A DNA stretch of 64,000 nucleotides from Larix kaempferi (GCA_027924585.1 BSBM01000440.1:9046001-9110000), one strand, 5' to 3'. Shown: positions 45,917-57,664, counted from the first letter of the stretch. Notes: a model not told the origin generated them from the letters alone. Numbers and translations: made by a program.

Positions 45917-48845
45917 TTGGTTGTGTATGTGCCATTTCAAACCTCTTTTCTAGGTGATTTTTTCATTTCCTTCTTGTTTTTTTGCTTTATATTCAATGTT
46001 ATCTCCACATATGAAGATGACCTGGGAAAAAATCCCATTTTCAGTCTCGGCCATAAACATGTTTTAGAATTTCATATTTGGGATTTTCTTCATGCTTTTT
46101 CATAGGAAACGTGTGCCACAACATCACAAAATTTCCTAGGAAATCTGTGAATTCACTTCAAAAATCATTTTTTCCTGCAAAATGGGTTTATATCCCAATT
46201 TATCTTTTGAAATTCAGTTTTGGTTTTTGCTCTAGTTTGTATATTATATTTAACCTTTTTTTTCTCTCCATTACTACTCCCACTAGAAGACTTTGAACTA
46301 TCTTGGGGTTCTCTTTAACTATGTGTAATTTCACAACTATGGTCACTTAGCACATGAATGTGAATTGAAGCTATCCAAATGCATCTAGGTTAAAAAGATG
46401 AATATGAATCCTTTAGAAAATGGAAATAAGCCTTTATCAACAAAGCACGAGCTAGAAAATACAATATGTGAAGGCACCGAGGGTGTGGAAAATGGGTCAA
46501 ACTTGAAGGGTGTTCCTAATGAATCTCTCTCGAAGGATGGAGATAGTCCAAAAGCCAATCATCATTCCTCTCCTTCTACATTTTGAGAGGAAAATCTAGG
46601 GGAAAATGTTTAGCCCCATGAAATATTTGAAGGACCCACTTTTCAGCTACAGTCCTTGGATACTTTAGGTAAGTTTGAAAATACCCCTCTCTTATATTTA
46701 AGTAAATGGTTTTGTCTCATTGTCACATTGGAAAAGGATAGTATTATTATGGTTTGAATGATTTCTATGGTTTTGAGGTTTGTGTGATGCCTTCCATCAA
46801 GCTATCATGATTTAATTCAGGTCCCATTAGTAGGGGGTTTTATACTAATGATTGGTCCCTTACTTCATGCTTACATGAATCTAAATCCCCTACCATCACT
46901 CCTCGTGCTCAAGAAATTGTGGAGGAGGGGGGTAAACTTAGTATGGGGGATAAGATGAGATACCCTTTAACGTCTAGATCTAAGGGTCTAGGGTTAGTAC
47001 TTCCTAGAGTGGAATCTGGATTGGATATGGGTATTTGGCATGATGGCCTAGGTCTTGGAAAGGGTTGAAAACATTTTCTTTCATTGCTCAAGGAACTTAG
47101 AAAAAAAGGATATTTCTTATTGGAAGAAAAATTCAATTATCAAGGTTCTTATAGCTAGAACAACCCCATTTAGATGTGAATCACACTTACTTTGTCTTTG
47201 ATCATTTGAGAGATGCGAAACCCCATGAAAAAGCTATCCTAGAAGAAGCTTATGGAAACACACAAGCCTGAATTTGTTTTTATTCAAAAACCTATGAGAG
47301 AAGGGTGCAAAATCATAAAACATTTAGCGAAGGTTTTTGGGGACTAGGAGTTCGTTTCTATTGATTTAGTTGGTCAACCCATGGGACTCACCTTGGGATG
47401 GAAGATAATATATTTCAAACTAATTCCTTGTTTTTTGCATTAGGTATTCTTGCATCCGTATTCTTAGAGAAACTAGGGGAGTTGCTTCTATTTGTGAAAA
47501 TGTATGGGATTTATGTTGATAGAGTACAATATCGAGAAAGGGTGTTTGTTATTTATCTTTCAAGGAAAAGAAATGTTATTGCAGGAAATGAATTGAATTT
47601 TTTTAGGAAGATAAAATATTTGGGGCCATTCATCTGACCCAAATCCTATGTTTGATTTATTTACGTAGAGATCAAACTAAGTGGGTTTATTGGATGTGGA
47701 GTTGGTAAATACAATGCTTGCTTGGAAAAATTTGAGAGTTGGTGATGCAGGTATCATGAATAGGTTGGACAAGTTTATTTTAAACAAAGCTTTTGTTGGT
47801 GACTAGTATAGGATAAGGAAGTGGATAGGGGTTAAAGAGAAATTTGATCACCCACTAATTTTATTTGTAATGGGAAAGGTAAAAAGAAAATCCCCAAGTG
47901 CCCTAAAATTTAACTCATCTTGGTTGGAACAAGAGGAGTTTACTAAACTTGTCAAGAGAACCTAGATCCCATTTTATAGGACTGTGAAAATCTACTTTCT
48001 TGTGGTTTGAGGAAATTTTGAAGAGGTTAAAACAAGTATATGAATAGTAATCTTGTAAGAGGAAACTAAAGGCTGACTAAGAACTTGAAATATTAGAAGC
48101 GCAATTAGAAACAATGCAACTGAATCACCTAGTTAGTTCCCTTGATGAATAGGAAAAATATCAATATAAATCGTTGGAGCAAAGGTGAAGAAAGTTTCTA
48201 GATGATAGGGTAACCAATTGGAGGGTAAAAGGTGGATCCTTATGGATCTATAAAGGGAATAATAATACTAAGTATTTTTAGGAAATTTCTAGTCATAGGA
48301 AGAATGTAATAAAAATATAGAAAATTCCTAAGAATGATGGCATCAAATCAATATATTTTGATAAGTCAACATAGTGAGGGGTTAATTGTTCTGAAGGCAT
48401 TTTCAAAGAGTAAAGTTGAGCTACTATTACTATGATGGTGAAATGACCACCTATTTCCTTAGTATTATTGACAAAGGAGACAATAATAAGTTGATTGAAA
48501 AGGTATTTAAATATGAGCTTCAGGGGGTGTCCACAAATTCCAAATAGATAAAAGTGTGTTCTTGTATGGTTAAACAATCAATTTTATTAATGGGTTTCTA
48601 TGCACTATTGGAGAATCATTTATTGAGAGTCATAGAAGAATCCTAAAATGATGGAAAAATGATTGCAAATTTCAACTCTATGTTCATTACTTTTCTTCCA
48701 AATACAAAGAAACTGAATTCTTTTGAGGAGTACATATAGATTTCTCTTTACAACTATACACAAGATCATAGAAAAAATTATTGCTCTAAGGATTAAAAAA
48801 CTCATATTTGGAGCTATCTCAAAGGAGCAATTTGGGTTTGTATAG
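45917..48845 (+). pseudogene. Decayed L1-type LINE (ORF1, endonuclease and RT fragments)
   Basis: ORF1 remains lie at 45917-46585, with an I-G-N-V-C-H-N-I-T-type segment near 46100 and a decayed zinc knuckle F-H-N-Y-G-H-L-A-H-E-C near 46330-46360. An endonuclease piece at about 47270-47400 reads F-I-Q-K-P-M-R-E-G-C and S-I-D-L-V-G-Q-P-M-G-L-T-L-G-W. A segment near 47900 (F-N-S-S-W-L-E-Q-E-E-F) and another near 48250 (G-N-N-N-T-K-Y-F) match the endonuclease-RT linker of plant LINEs. RT motif 0-1 lies at about 48770-48838 (KIIEKIIALRIKKLIF, then S-K-E-Q-F-G-F-V). All frames are broken by stops. No poly(A) tail or target duplication is visible; the 3' end is missing. Confidence 0.72.
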
Positions 48846-49859
48846 ATTCCATCCCTACTATCTAGACTAAGTAGGTTTCCTGATGTAAGAGTGTCATCTA
48901 TGTATTTTAAAAAATAAAATTTTAATTAATAGGATTCTAGAAATAATCTAGTGGGAGGAGGAGCCAGTTGTTTGTAACCTATCCAAACTGTGTAGGGGGT
49001 AATTTTTCCAGATAGTATAGCATAAATAAAGAAGTTAGAAATAGTTTAGGAGTTAGATCTGATTTTTTCTAATAAGGGAATATATGAACCCTCCATTAGC
49101 GAACAAAATCAATCCTACAACTATGTATTTAAACACAACTCTAGTCTTGTAATCGTTGAATTTTGAGTAGCAGGATTTGAATGGAATTGTTAGTTTTTTT
49201 TTATTGCTCTCCTCTTTCCACTCTTTGTTGATGAATCTATTGATTTATGTTTGAATGAATGTGTAGAAATGTTTATATTGTTACCTTGTTCATTGTTTTA
49301 ACACCCATTCTTTAGCAAAATCAGACGATCTTAATACCTTTAGAATTTCATATCCAACAATCGCCACAACTCTGGCACAAATCTAATGATCACCACAAAT
49401 TTGGGAACATAAGAAATTGGATAACAGAAACACTTCATAATGTCAGTTTGATAGTGGAGATTGGATCTATGCCATCCATACCGACCTTGGAATTAGTTCC
49501 TTTATAATTAAACATTGGAATCCTGACTAATGGACATCTAGTCTACCCATATCAAATTTTGTTCTTATTAAGAGCATTCTTTGAAATCCTTGACTCCCCA
49601 TCCTTGGATATCTAGTTCACTTGGATCTGGTCTTTAATGATAGGTGTTGTTTGATCTGAATCCTAGATTCATGGATCCTTATTCCTCCTGGATATTTGTG
49701 AGGTAAGGAGAAAATAAGGTTCTTAGAACTGACAATTTGACAAGAATTGGATCGATGCATGGGAATAGTATTCCTTTTTCATGCACCAAATTAAGCTACT
49801 GAAGGTACTAAAAATAATATTTTCTATCAAGAGATGGAGTTCAACACTATAAGAAGAGG
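48846..49859. other. Unassigned stretch, perhaps the 5' LTR of G3
   Basis: No coding similarity. A TATTTAAA word near 49121 is followed by a plausible transcribed region, and the stretch lies just upstream of the G3 gag, so part may be the G3 LTR and leader. No partner LTR or primer site supports this. The minus ORF at 49723-49998 overlaps the start of the gag region and is a shadow. Confidence 0.3.
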
Positions 49860-50900
49860 ATGAGATTGAGGAAGACCAGTTTCTGATGTTTAATTGCTTG
49901 AGGAAACGAGGAACCTCCAAGCATGAATATAAGCAATGGAGACGATGCAACGTAGAGGAACTGACATAAGAGATTTTAGTGATAGAGAAGAGGAACATGA
50001 GGAGGAAGTAGATCTTGTGGAAGAAGATGCATAAGTGAGACTACTTAGAACAATATTGGGAGTAAGTAATAAACCAAGGATGGCGATACCTATGTATGAA
50101 AGAAACTTGAATGATGAGGAATTGATTGAGTAAATCAATGCCATGGATAAGTATTTTGAATGTGAGATTGCTAATGACAAGAAATTTAAATTTAATGTGA
50201 CTATATTAAAGGGTCATGCATATCTTTCATAGGATGGAGTACGTGATGAAATAAAGAATAGAGGAAAAGATAATATCAAGAAATGGGACAGTTCAGTAAA
50301 TAAAGAATATGGGAAAAGATAATACCAACTTACTTTTTTTAAACAAATGTAGAATCTCAAACAAAAATTAATGTTTGTTAAATAATACACTGAGGAGTTC
50401 TATAAGATAAATTAGATTTGGTCATGTAGAATAAACCCCATTGAAAGTAATAAGATACATCAATGGCTTAATATATGATATCCATGATTAAATCATCTTG
50501 TTGTCCCTAGGATCAGTGGAAGAGTCCTATTGGTTTTCCTTGAAGGAAAAACAGAAGTTATCCAGGAAGAAAAGTCAATGAGGAAAAGGTAGAAGTCCAA
50601 GAGGAAGCGGAAAACAAAATGGATGAGGAAAACCACAAGGGAAGAATGAAGAAGTCAACAAATAAATACATCATGAGCATCAACAATACGTAATGGCACT
50701 AGAGGTAGAACACCTAATCCAAGAAGTGGAGATAGATTTTTCAAATAAGATTCTATAAATGCGATAATATTGGTCATAGATCATATGAGTGTCCATAAAA
50801 TAATTCAACAAGTCAAGGAAGTGCACACATTGTTCAAGGTGATGATGGAAGTGTGAGTACACCTTCACATGATGATACATTAGAAGTTGGAGAATCACTA
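49860..50900 (+). pseudogene. G3 gag
   Basis: The core near 50085-50225 reads M-Y-E-R-N-L-N-D-E-E-L-I-E, then I-N-A-M-D-K-Y-F-E-C-E and L-K-G-H-A-Y-L-S, the usual plant gypsy gag order. After several stops comes a degenerate zinc knuckle near 50740-50795 (Y-K-C-D-N-I-G-H-R-S-Y-E-C, first Cys lost). At least six in-frame stops. It would form particles and bind element RNA in an intact relative. Confidence 0.75.
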
Positions 50901-51091
50901 CTTATGAAGAGAATTTTGTTGAATCCTAACAAGGAGATCTAGGAAGCTACCCAAAGGAATACATTGTTCAGAACAATGTGTAAATCAAAGGGTAAGTGCC
51001 ACAAAGTTATCATTGATAGTGGAAGTACTAATAATTTGGCATTTAGAAAGATGATTGAAAAACTAGGCTTGAATAAGATAACACACCTTAC
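50901..51091 (+). pseudogene. G3 protease, first half (cut by C2)
   Basis: Reads C-K-S-K-G-K-C-H-K-V-I-I-D-S-G-S-T-N-N-L, with the D-S-G catalytic motif intact, then M-I-E-K-L-G-L-N-K. The frame is cut at 51091 by the C2 insertion and continues in phase at 54043. Confidence 0.8.
51087..51091. repeat. C2 target-site duplication, left copy (CTTAC)
   Basis: CTTAC directly before 51092; identical to 54038-54042. Confidence 0.88.
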
Positions 51092-51816
51092 TATAAAATT
51101 AGTCACATAAAATCTAACGAACAAGTAAATCAATCACAACAGATGAACATAGAAAATATAGTGTAAAACTGTGCAAAACATGCATCAGTGCTCAATATCC
51201 CAATGAGGGTGAATAATTACACTACAATACAGCTGACAATGAGTGAGCAATTCGAATTGACTAAAACGTTCATTCAAATTACTGAATGGTGTATCTTGGA
51301 TCCAACTAGGAGTCCTCATCATCAATCAGTGGTGGTCATCAATGCACAAGAACCAGTCATCCAGGTGTCAATCTGAGTCTAACTGAGTGTAACTAGTGTA
51401 ACTGAATTGTGTAGCACTGACATAGGGAAGGAAACTCAGTGGAGGGTGCATGGGAGGCTTAACTGAAGTTAGAACAAGTCATCTAGTCAATCTGGAGGTC
51501 CAACGGAGTGAAACAATCAGTTGGGAGTGAAACTAGCCTCAAATCAAGGAGAATCGGAGCTAACTGAGTGTAACTGAAGTGGAACTGCAGTGGTAGGTGA
51601 AGAAGTGCGCCCTTCTCTGGCAGTAGGTGAGATGTGGGACCTTCATGACTAGGAGGTCTAAAACTTTGAGGAAAGAAGCTCCTGGGTGCTAGAAAGAAGT
51701 GGATAAGGTACTGGAGGCATCAACCTAGTGACTGGGATGCATGCAAACCCTAGAGATTGCATGCAAACCCTAATTGCATGCAAAACCCTAACAATGATGA
51801 TGTGGATATCCGAACA
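51092..51816 (-). repeat. C2 3' LTR
   Basis: 725 bases matching 53310-54037 along the full length with substitutions and a few small indels. The outer dinucleotide is TA where TG is expected on the plus strand. Confidence 0.92.
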
Positions 51817-52344
51817 CCCCCCCTCAAGCTAGACTATGATGTAAAAAATAATAATGTAGGGCCCTGGTTACTAAGACCAAAGGTCACCCCAATACAATAA
51901 TAATCCAAAATAAAGAACAATCCATGAACCGAGGAAATGGAGAAAACCTCATCGGAAAACTCCCCCCTCAAAATGGACTGTAACACACCAAAAGATTTAA
52001 CTGCCCCAAACTCAAGTGGATATGTCTGGAGATATCTTACTCTTGGGAATAAATGGATCATGCTCCAAAAACATGTGCTTGAATTCTCCATCAGTGGATG
52101 CAAGCGAATGTGGAGACTTTATGAACTTTCTATTCCTACCGAAAATGGTGAGAACAAATCTGAAAATATGAGGATGATCCCAGAACCTGTGATTCGAACC
52201 AAGTGAGGTAGGAATAGCTCCAATCGGATAAAATATATCTTTAAACTTGAACTTCTTATTAATAGAATTAAATCATCTCCAAAAATAGATGAATGGTTTC
52301 TTGAGATCTCCTTTGAACCAACAAGGGTGAGATCAAAACCAAAA

Positions 52345-52430
52345 TCAGAATGATACCATGTAAAATTAGTCACAGCAGATCTAATGAACAAGTAAATCAA
52401 TCACAATAGATGAAACTCAGAAAAATGGTG
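52345..52430 (-). repeat. Internal copy of the LTR end plus primer-site start in C2
   Basis: About 75 bases homologous to the inner end of the C2 LTR, including ACTAATTTTACA, then TGGTATCA of the primer site on the minus strand, sit in the middle of the element. The gag ORF ends inside this copy, so its last codons are LTR-derived. Confidence 0.8.
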
Positions 52431-53101
52431 TATGAGAATTGAACTCAAGCGAATCTTCATCTTCATTAAAACTCTGAGAAACTTTGCAAATGATAGAACA
52501 TAAGTTTATAGAAGTCATGCAATCAAGGAGGAAAAATTCTTCACCTCCAAAATCAGATTTTACCTCCAAAACATCAAGTAGATCATTATTCTGTATGTCG
52601 GCAAACTCATGTGAAAGAGAGGATTCAAGAACCTCTTCGGAATCTAGAGTATGAGCTGGTTTATCTTGCTCAGAATTCGAAATAGAAGACTTTGAGAGAA
52701 TGAGTGCTGAATCTACAGTTTCTTCTTCATCTTGAACAATGGATGAGGCCAAGACATGATCGAAGAGAGCACATAAGGAGATCTCGCTGGGCTTGTTCTC
52801 CAAAAGGCTAGCATGATCCTCTTCTTCCCGCTTTCCAAATTCTCTATTGAGTTGGTCCCATAGATCTCTTGGATTTTCAGCAGTAGTACTAAGGTAGTGC
52901 ATACAAGGAGACATAGCAAGACATATTGTCCCAAAAGCTCTGTCACAATTATTAAGCCAATCATTGTCCTCTTCATAGGAAACAAAATCTCTTGTAATAC
53001 CAATACACATATCAAAGAGACATTGTCTCTTCAAGCATGCAATCATCTTTGGTTTCCATTCGTCATAGTTGAATGGAGTAAGAAGATTTTATGAAGAATA
53101 A
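52417..53101 (-). pseudogene. C2 gag-like ORF
   Basis: ORF of 209 codons at 52417-53046; the frame extends upstream to about 53110, where a TAA follows a short M-E-Y-Y-S-S start. It contains P-F-N-Y-D-E-W-K-P-K-M, then D-W-L-N-N-C-D-R-A-F-G-T-I-C and A-E-N-P-R-D-L-W-D-Q-L-N-R-E-F-G-K. This W...M, D...A, DLW-x2-L-x3-F pattern is the copia gag (UBN2/DUF4219-like) core. The C-terminal half is acidic and Ser-rich with no zinc knuckle. It ends in LTR-derived codons. It may have helped package the element RNA; the early stop is probably decay. Confidence 0.7.
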
Positions 53102-53292
53102 TATTCCATCTCTGCGATAGAGAATGCAAATGGAGGAAGTAAGAAACCTGCAAATCACAAGCAAACAAGAACCATTATGGAGCCATAGCTGCAATTGCAG
53201 AAAGTGCGGCAACTGTAGAAAACTGCTGCAAAGTGAGCAAAAATTGCTCAATCTTCATGTAGAACACCTACAGAAAAGAAATCTTGTCCATG

Positions 53293-53309
53293 CCATGGCT
53301 CTGATACCA
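53293..53309 (-). other. C2 primer-binding site (initiator tRNA-Met)
   Basis: Minus strand TGGTATCAGAGCCATGG directly inside the 5' LTR; TGGTATCAGAGC is the standard copia primer site. Confidence 0.88.
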
Positions 53310-54037
53310 TGTAAAATTAGTCACAGCAGATCTAATGAACAAGTAAATCAATCACAACAGATGAACATAGAAAATATGGTGTAAAACTGTGCAAAACATG
53401 CATCAGTGCTCAATATCCCAATGAGGGTGAATAATTAAAATACAATACAACTCACAATGAGTGAGCAATTCGAATTGACCAAGAAGGTCATTCGAATTAC
53501 TGAATGGTGTAGCTTGGCTCCAACTAGGAGTCCCCATCATCAATCAATGGTGGTCATCAATGCACAAGACCCAGTCATCCAGGTGTCAATATAAGTCTAA
53601 CTGAGTGTAACTGAAGTGTGTAGCACTGATATAGGGAAGGAAACTTAGTGGAGGGTGCATGGGAGGCTTAATTGAAGTCAGAACAAGTCATCTAGTCAAT
53701 CTGGAGGTCCAACGGAGTGAAACAGTCAGTCGAGAGTGAAACTAGCCTCAAATCAAGGAGAATTGGAGCTAACTGAGTGTAACTGAAGTGGAACTGCAGT
53801 GGTAGGTGAAGAAGTGCACCCTTCTCTGGCAGTAGGTGAGATGTGGGCGCCTTCATGACTAGGAGGGCTAAAACTTTGAGGAAAGAAGCTCCTAGGTGTT
53901 AGAAAGAAGTGGATAAGACGCTGAAGGCATCAACCTGGTGACTGGGATGCATGCAAAATGCATGCAAACCCTAGAGATTGCATGCAAACCCTAATTGCAT
54001 GCAAAACCATAACAATGATGATGTGGATATCTGAACA
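53310..54037 (-). repeat. C2 5' LTR
   Basis: 728 bases with intact TG...CA ends, next to the primer-binding site. Confidence 0.92.
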
Positions 54038-54042
54038 CTTAC
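54038..54042. repeat. C2 target-site duplication, right copy (CTTAC)
   Basis: CTTAC directly after 54037; identical to 51087-51091. Confidence 0.88.
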
Positions 54043-54646
54043 TCCCTACAAGGTGTCTTGGTTGTAGAAGAGACATCAAATATTTGTTAATGAGAAGTGC
54101 CAAGTGGATATTTAGATTGGGAGTTATAAAGATAAGATAATGTGTCATGACATGACTATGGATGTTTTTCATGCTATTTTGGGTAGACCTTGGCAATTTG
54201 ATAAGAAGAAAATTCATAATGGAAGAAATAATACTTACACTTTTGAGAATTATTGATAGAAACATACCCTCATGCCAATTAAGGATGAAGGAGGAACTAT
54301 AGAGGACAGTCCTAAAGTGTTGGCGTTGAGTGGTAAGAAATTTGTGCACCATATAAAACATGAAGAAGTGAATTTTGCTTTAATTGACAATCCAAAAGTA
54401 ATTTCAAGCAGTACAAAGCTAGTATATTTTCTTGTAGAGATTCAAAAAAATTTAAATGAAAATGATGGTATTGTTGTTGATGAATTTCTTAGTGAGTTTC
54501 CACCAATAAGAAGCATAAGCCACCATATATATCTCATCCACTGGGATAGTCTACCTAAAAAGTTTCCCTACAGGATGACACCAAGGGAGACTGAGGAGAT
54601 TAAGAATCAAGTGCAAGAGTTGGTTGATTGCCATGTCTCCTCTTAA
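54043..54646 (+). pseudogene. G3 protease second half and RT linker
   Basis: Right after the C2 duplication the G3 frame gives P-Y-K-V-S-W-L, then V-N-E-K-C-Q-V-D-I, D-V-F-H-A-I-L-G-R-P-W-Q-F-D (protease end), with a few stops. From 54272 a 124-aa ORF gives V-L-A-L-S-G-K-K-F, then D-E-F-L-S-E-F-P-P-I-R-S-I-S-H-H-I, F-P-Y-R-M-T-P-R-E-T-E-E-I-K-N-Q-V-Q-E-L, the linker into RT. Similarity ends at about 54640, followed by a T run and unrelated AT-rich DNA, so the rest of pol is lost. Confidence 0.82.
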
Positions 54647-55493
54647 TATTTTTTTTTTGGCACGGGTATAATGACCCTATAGTACTGTTTAATAATTATG
54701 CCACTAGATGTGAACTTTACCTAAAAACAGCTTCGAAGCACAATACTATAAAAAGTGTGTAAGTCAAAATTATGATGGAATTACTCATCAAGAACTTCAC
54801 TAAAGTGCTATAGTCTTGCAGGCTATATGCACCCTTACATCTTACATGATATAAGATATAGTTCACTTGAACAGGCGTGTGTGCACTAGAGGTCTCTTAA
54901 TTCAACATTAATAAACATACTAACCTCTATACAAGTGATACTAAAACATGTTGTTACCTGAACCAAGGATACATGCATTTAATTAAAGGCTTAAACAAAA
55001 TGCACTTAACACTTATATTAAAATGCTGGTACATGAGAATGTACGCGAACCATTTTTACCCTAGGTCTTGGTTTCTTTTCAGACTTATTGTACATGTATA
55101 TATATCTACCATAACTATATATACATGCATAAATATATATATACATATATATATTAATATTATCAATTAACATATATATACAAATTACCAATCTTCATGG
55201 TTTAATTAGCCATCTAACAATACTATTGAAAGACTATATGATAATATGGACAAGGGCCATTTATTACTACATACTTCTACATGCATGTAATATTATATAC
55301 ATAATATACAATATAAAAGCATGAGATATTAGTTCAACATATATAAGGAGTTATTTCTTGGAACCAACATATAGAACGAAACTCCACACAAATATAAACA
55401 TATGGTTATATGTGTTAATACATATGCAAAGATTCGTTTTGAGTCCACATATAAATAAAGGTTGTATATATATATATATATAAATATATAGTG

Positions 55494-55538
<45 letters not shown>

Positions 55539-55779
55539 GATATAACTAGTTCGCTTTAAAACTAAGTCTTGTATAGCGAACACCTTATGCATACAAAACA
55601 TTGGAGATGTTATATATATATCTATGTATGTATCAACATCACGTTGTAATGTTTGGGCGCTAGTGGGAGCCGACCCCACCACAACATGGTTGATACAACG
55701 CTTAAGCGTTAACACCAAGCTTTCAAATATATAACCAAATTAATTAAACCACCTCACATGTAAGTGAACATAAGCCACA
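54647..55779. other. AT-rich intergenic stretch with TA microsatellites
   Basis: No coding sequence recognised. (TA)n-type runs occur at about 55100-55175 and 55464-55534. A perfect 14-base palindrome AACGCTTAAGCGTT lies at 55697-55710 beside a GC-richer CGCTAGTGGGAGCCGACCCC patch. Confidence 0.6.
55464..55534. repeat. (TA)n microsatellite
   Basis: Two TA runs (55464-55482 and 55494-55534) separated by an AAATATATAGTGT linker. Confidence 0.95.
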
Positions 55780-55990
55780 ATAAAGTGACGTGGAGCTACG
55801 TAATGGCATAACACACTACTCCCATGCCAAGCCTAGATTAAATTTACTATTATGGGATTGGTCCCACGTGGTCTCAATCCAACCGGTGTCCTGAGTGGTG
55901 ACATGGCTTGCACCACGCAGGATTGACCACTACCCAAACCACATTTTAAACCCGTTTGTATTTTCCTTGTTAGCAAGCTTTACATTACGA
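55780..55990 (+). promoter_or_regulatory. ACGT-motif-rich, promoter-like stretch
   Basis: Contains GACGTGG (near 55787), TACGTA (near 55797) and a perfect G-box CCACGTGG (CACGTG at 55865-55870), binding cores for plant bZIP/bHLH factors. It lies just upstream of the unidentified ORF that starts at 56002. No clear TATA box. Promoter role is inferred. Confidence 0.3.
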
Positions 55991-56001
55991 TCATCGTGTG
56001 G

Positions 56002-57067
56002 ATGAGGCTTACCATTGCTGCATTGTTGGCTTTGTCGACGTGGTGTAGAGTGGGTCACTACATTAATGGAGCTTCCCCAACCGGCTGTGATCTCTGTCAG
56101 TGGGATACCACGCCCAAGGCATACCACGTACCTTCGGTTGAAACTGCATTGAAGCCTCAGTTACTCTGGCCCATTGATGGTGATCCGAGTCGGTTTTTTG
56201 GAAATCGAGAGTGGATCTACGCTAGTGATCCAGCTGATAGAATTTTTCTCCAATAACTCTACATTGAGCATTTACTCTCCCAGCACCGGTGGTAGCTGTC
56301 ACTCACCTGCGCTATCCGGTTCAATCTCGTTGAATGTTGTTGAACTCTGGAAGTCTGGGTTCTTGTTGAGGTTCGGCGCAGAGAGCTTCGGCTCAGTGCT
56401 AACTATGGTGTTTGAGAGATACCTTGTTCCTGCTCCTCTGTTGCCAGGGTGCAGTATTGAACCAGTTCAAACCAACGCTCAGCATTTTCCATCATCGCTA
56501 GGTAACCCATCTTACTCTTTTGCATGCTTTACGTTTTAATTGCAGTTTAGTGACTTGTTTGTTTAATTATACATTTGTAAAGCCAACCTTTTTTTACCTT
56601 CGTTGCAATGTGAAACAAGTGCATATGGAGCTGAGCTGCACTACAACTCCATCCTACTTCACGGTAATGTAACCTGTTACCCGCATGCAAAATTCATTGT
56701 GTTGTTTGAAATTTCGATTATCAACTTGTTTCTCCCAGAGGTTTGACCTCGTGCCACAATTCTTGTGCAGGTAACCATGACAGGATGGAGTGGGGCGCAC
56801 TCCTGCAAGCTCGCAACCGTCTCTAAGATATGTGTAAGGATGGCTACGCTACCAGGTAACTCGCCAACCAACCACCTCGGGTTTGGTTTACCTCATTGGT
56901 GGGGTTCGCGTTACTTAGAACGCGTGGTTAAACAGTGGTTAGGGTTTCCTGATTTCATTTCTGTGGTTAAAATGGGAAATTCCGTCGGCCAAGACAGTAG
57001 GGGCATGAATCCTTCCTATGAGAGGGTCCTCGCGACCTCTGTGTGCTCCTTCGGAAACATAGGGTAG
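56002..57067 (+). other. Unidentified gene-like island (possible spliced host gene)
   Basis: Less AT-rich than its surroundings. ATG at 56002 opens an 85-codon frame whose start (MRLTIAALLALSTWCRV) resembles a signal peptide. A second open frame runs from about 56174 to 56539 and passes a donor-like CTAG/GTAACC at about 56500. A short open piece near 56620-56660 ends at a G/GTAATG donor. A T-rich, TTGTGCAG acceptor-like site precedes a 100-codon open frame at 56765-57067. I recognise no family in any piece. It may be a real split gene, a gene fragment carried by a transposon, or non-coding DNA. Confidence 0.3.
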
Positions 57068-57659
57068 TCTGCACATTTGAATGAAATGTTTAAGTTCAAC
57101 ACTCACTGCCATGAGTGCCTTATGTATTCCAACGACGATCTGTCATGGCAGCTGCGTCGATACAATGTGTAATGATGCTCCACTTATTTTCAATGGAAAA
57201 GCTACAGATTAAAAATGTTGAGTCCTCTGTCTGTGTGTATGCTTATTACTATAAATTTGTTATGGTGGAAGGATGCAAGGCTCTATTGATTGGTAACACC
57301 CCTCTACGTTATTGCCGAGACTATTTGGTCTCCTTATAATGTAATGTGCAATGGATACGATGCTTGAATGAATGAAACCTTCATTGCACTTTGATATTAT
57401 TATAATGCATATGTTATATTTGCAACAAGTCTGAGCATATAGATGAATACTAAATGCATAAATGACATGCTGCATTTATTGTCACTATAAAATGGAAAAT
57501 GCCTTTGGGCCACACTTATTTTGAAGTTTATTTTGTAGTTAATGTTGCATTCATAAGCATATAGTAATTTTGTTTAAACCATGAATGATTAATGGCTTTG
57601 GGGTGAAGGCGATACGCCTGCCCAGCTTGTATGCGAAACTGGTTATATATAAATATATC
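57068..57659. other. Unassigned stretch left of G5
   Basis: AT-rich; a plus ORF of 74 codons (57115-57339) has no features I recognise. G5 is inserted at its right end. Confidence 0.5.
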
Positions 57660-57664
57660 GTTTC
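57660..57664. repeat. G5 target-site duplication, left copy (GTTTC)
   Basis: GTTTC directly before 57665; identical to 62977-62981. Confidence 0.92.

Larger units (their letters stand above)
51092..54037 (-). mobile_element. C2: small non-autonomous copia-like element in G3
   Basis: 2946 bases. LTRs 51092-51816 and 53310-54037, target duplication CTTAC (51087-51091 and 54038-54042). On the minus strand the LTR starts TGTTCAGATATCC and ends CTAATTTTACA; the outermost copy has mutated to ...TATA. Primer site TGGTATCAGAGCCATGG follows the 5' LTR at about 53293-53309. A polypurine tract TTGAGGGGGGG touches the 3' LTR (51817-51827). The interior is only 1.5 kb and codes for a gag-like protein and no pol, so movement needed helper proteins. 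LTRs differ by about 6% (rough hand count). Confidence 0.92.
49860..54646 (+). mobile_element. G3: chromovirus-like gypsy remnant, split by C2
   Basis: Plus-strand gag, zinc knuckle and half of the protease at 49860-51091; the second half of the protease and the RT linker at 54043-54646. The gap is exactly the C2 element. The sequence stops being recognisable after the N-Q-V-Q-E-L-V-D helix at the start of RT, so most of pol is missing. The protease-linker motifs match the plant gypsy group with P-Y-K-V-S-W-L and L-G-R-P-W-Q. Confidence 0.8.

Noticed and set aside
56620-56810. Possible metallophosphoesterase motif (G-N-H-D) from joining two exon-like pieces
   Set aside because: Only four residues match, the other family motifs are absent and the splice join is hypothetical.
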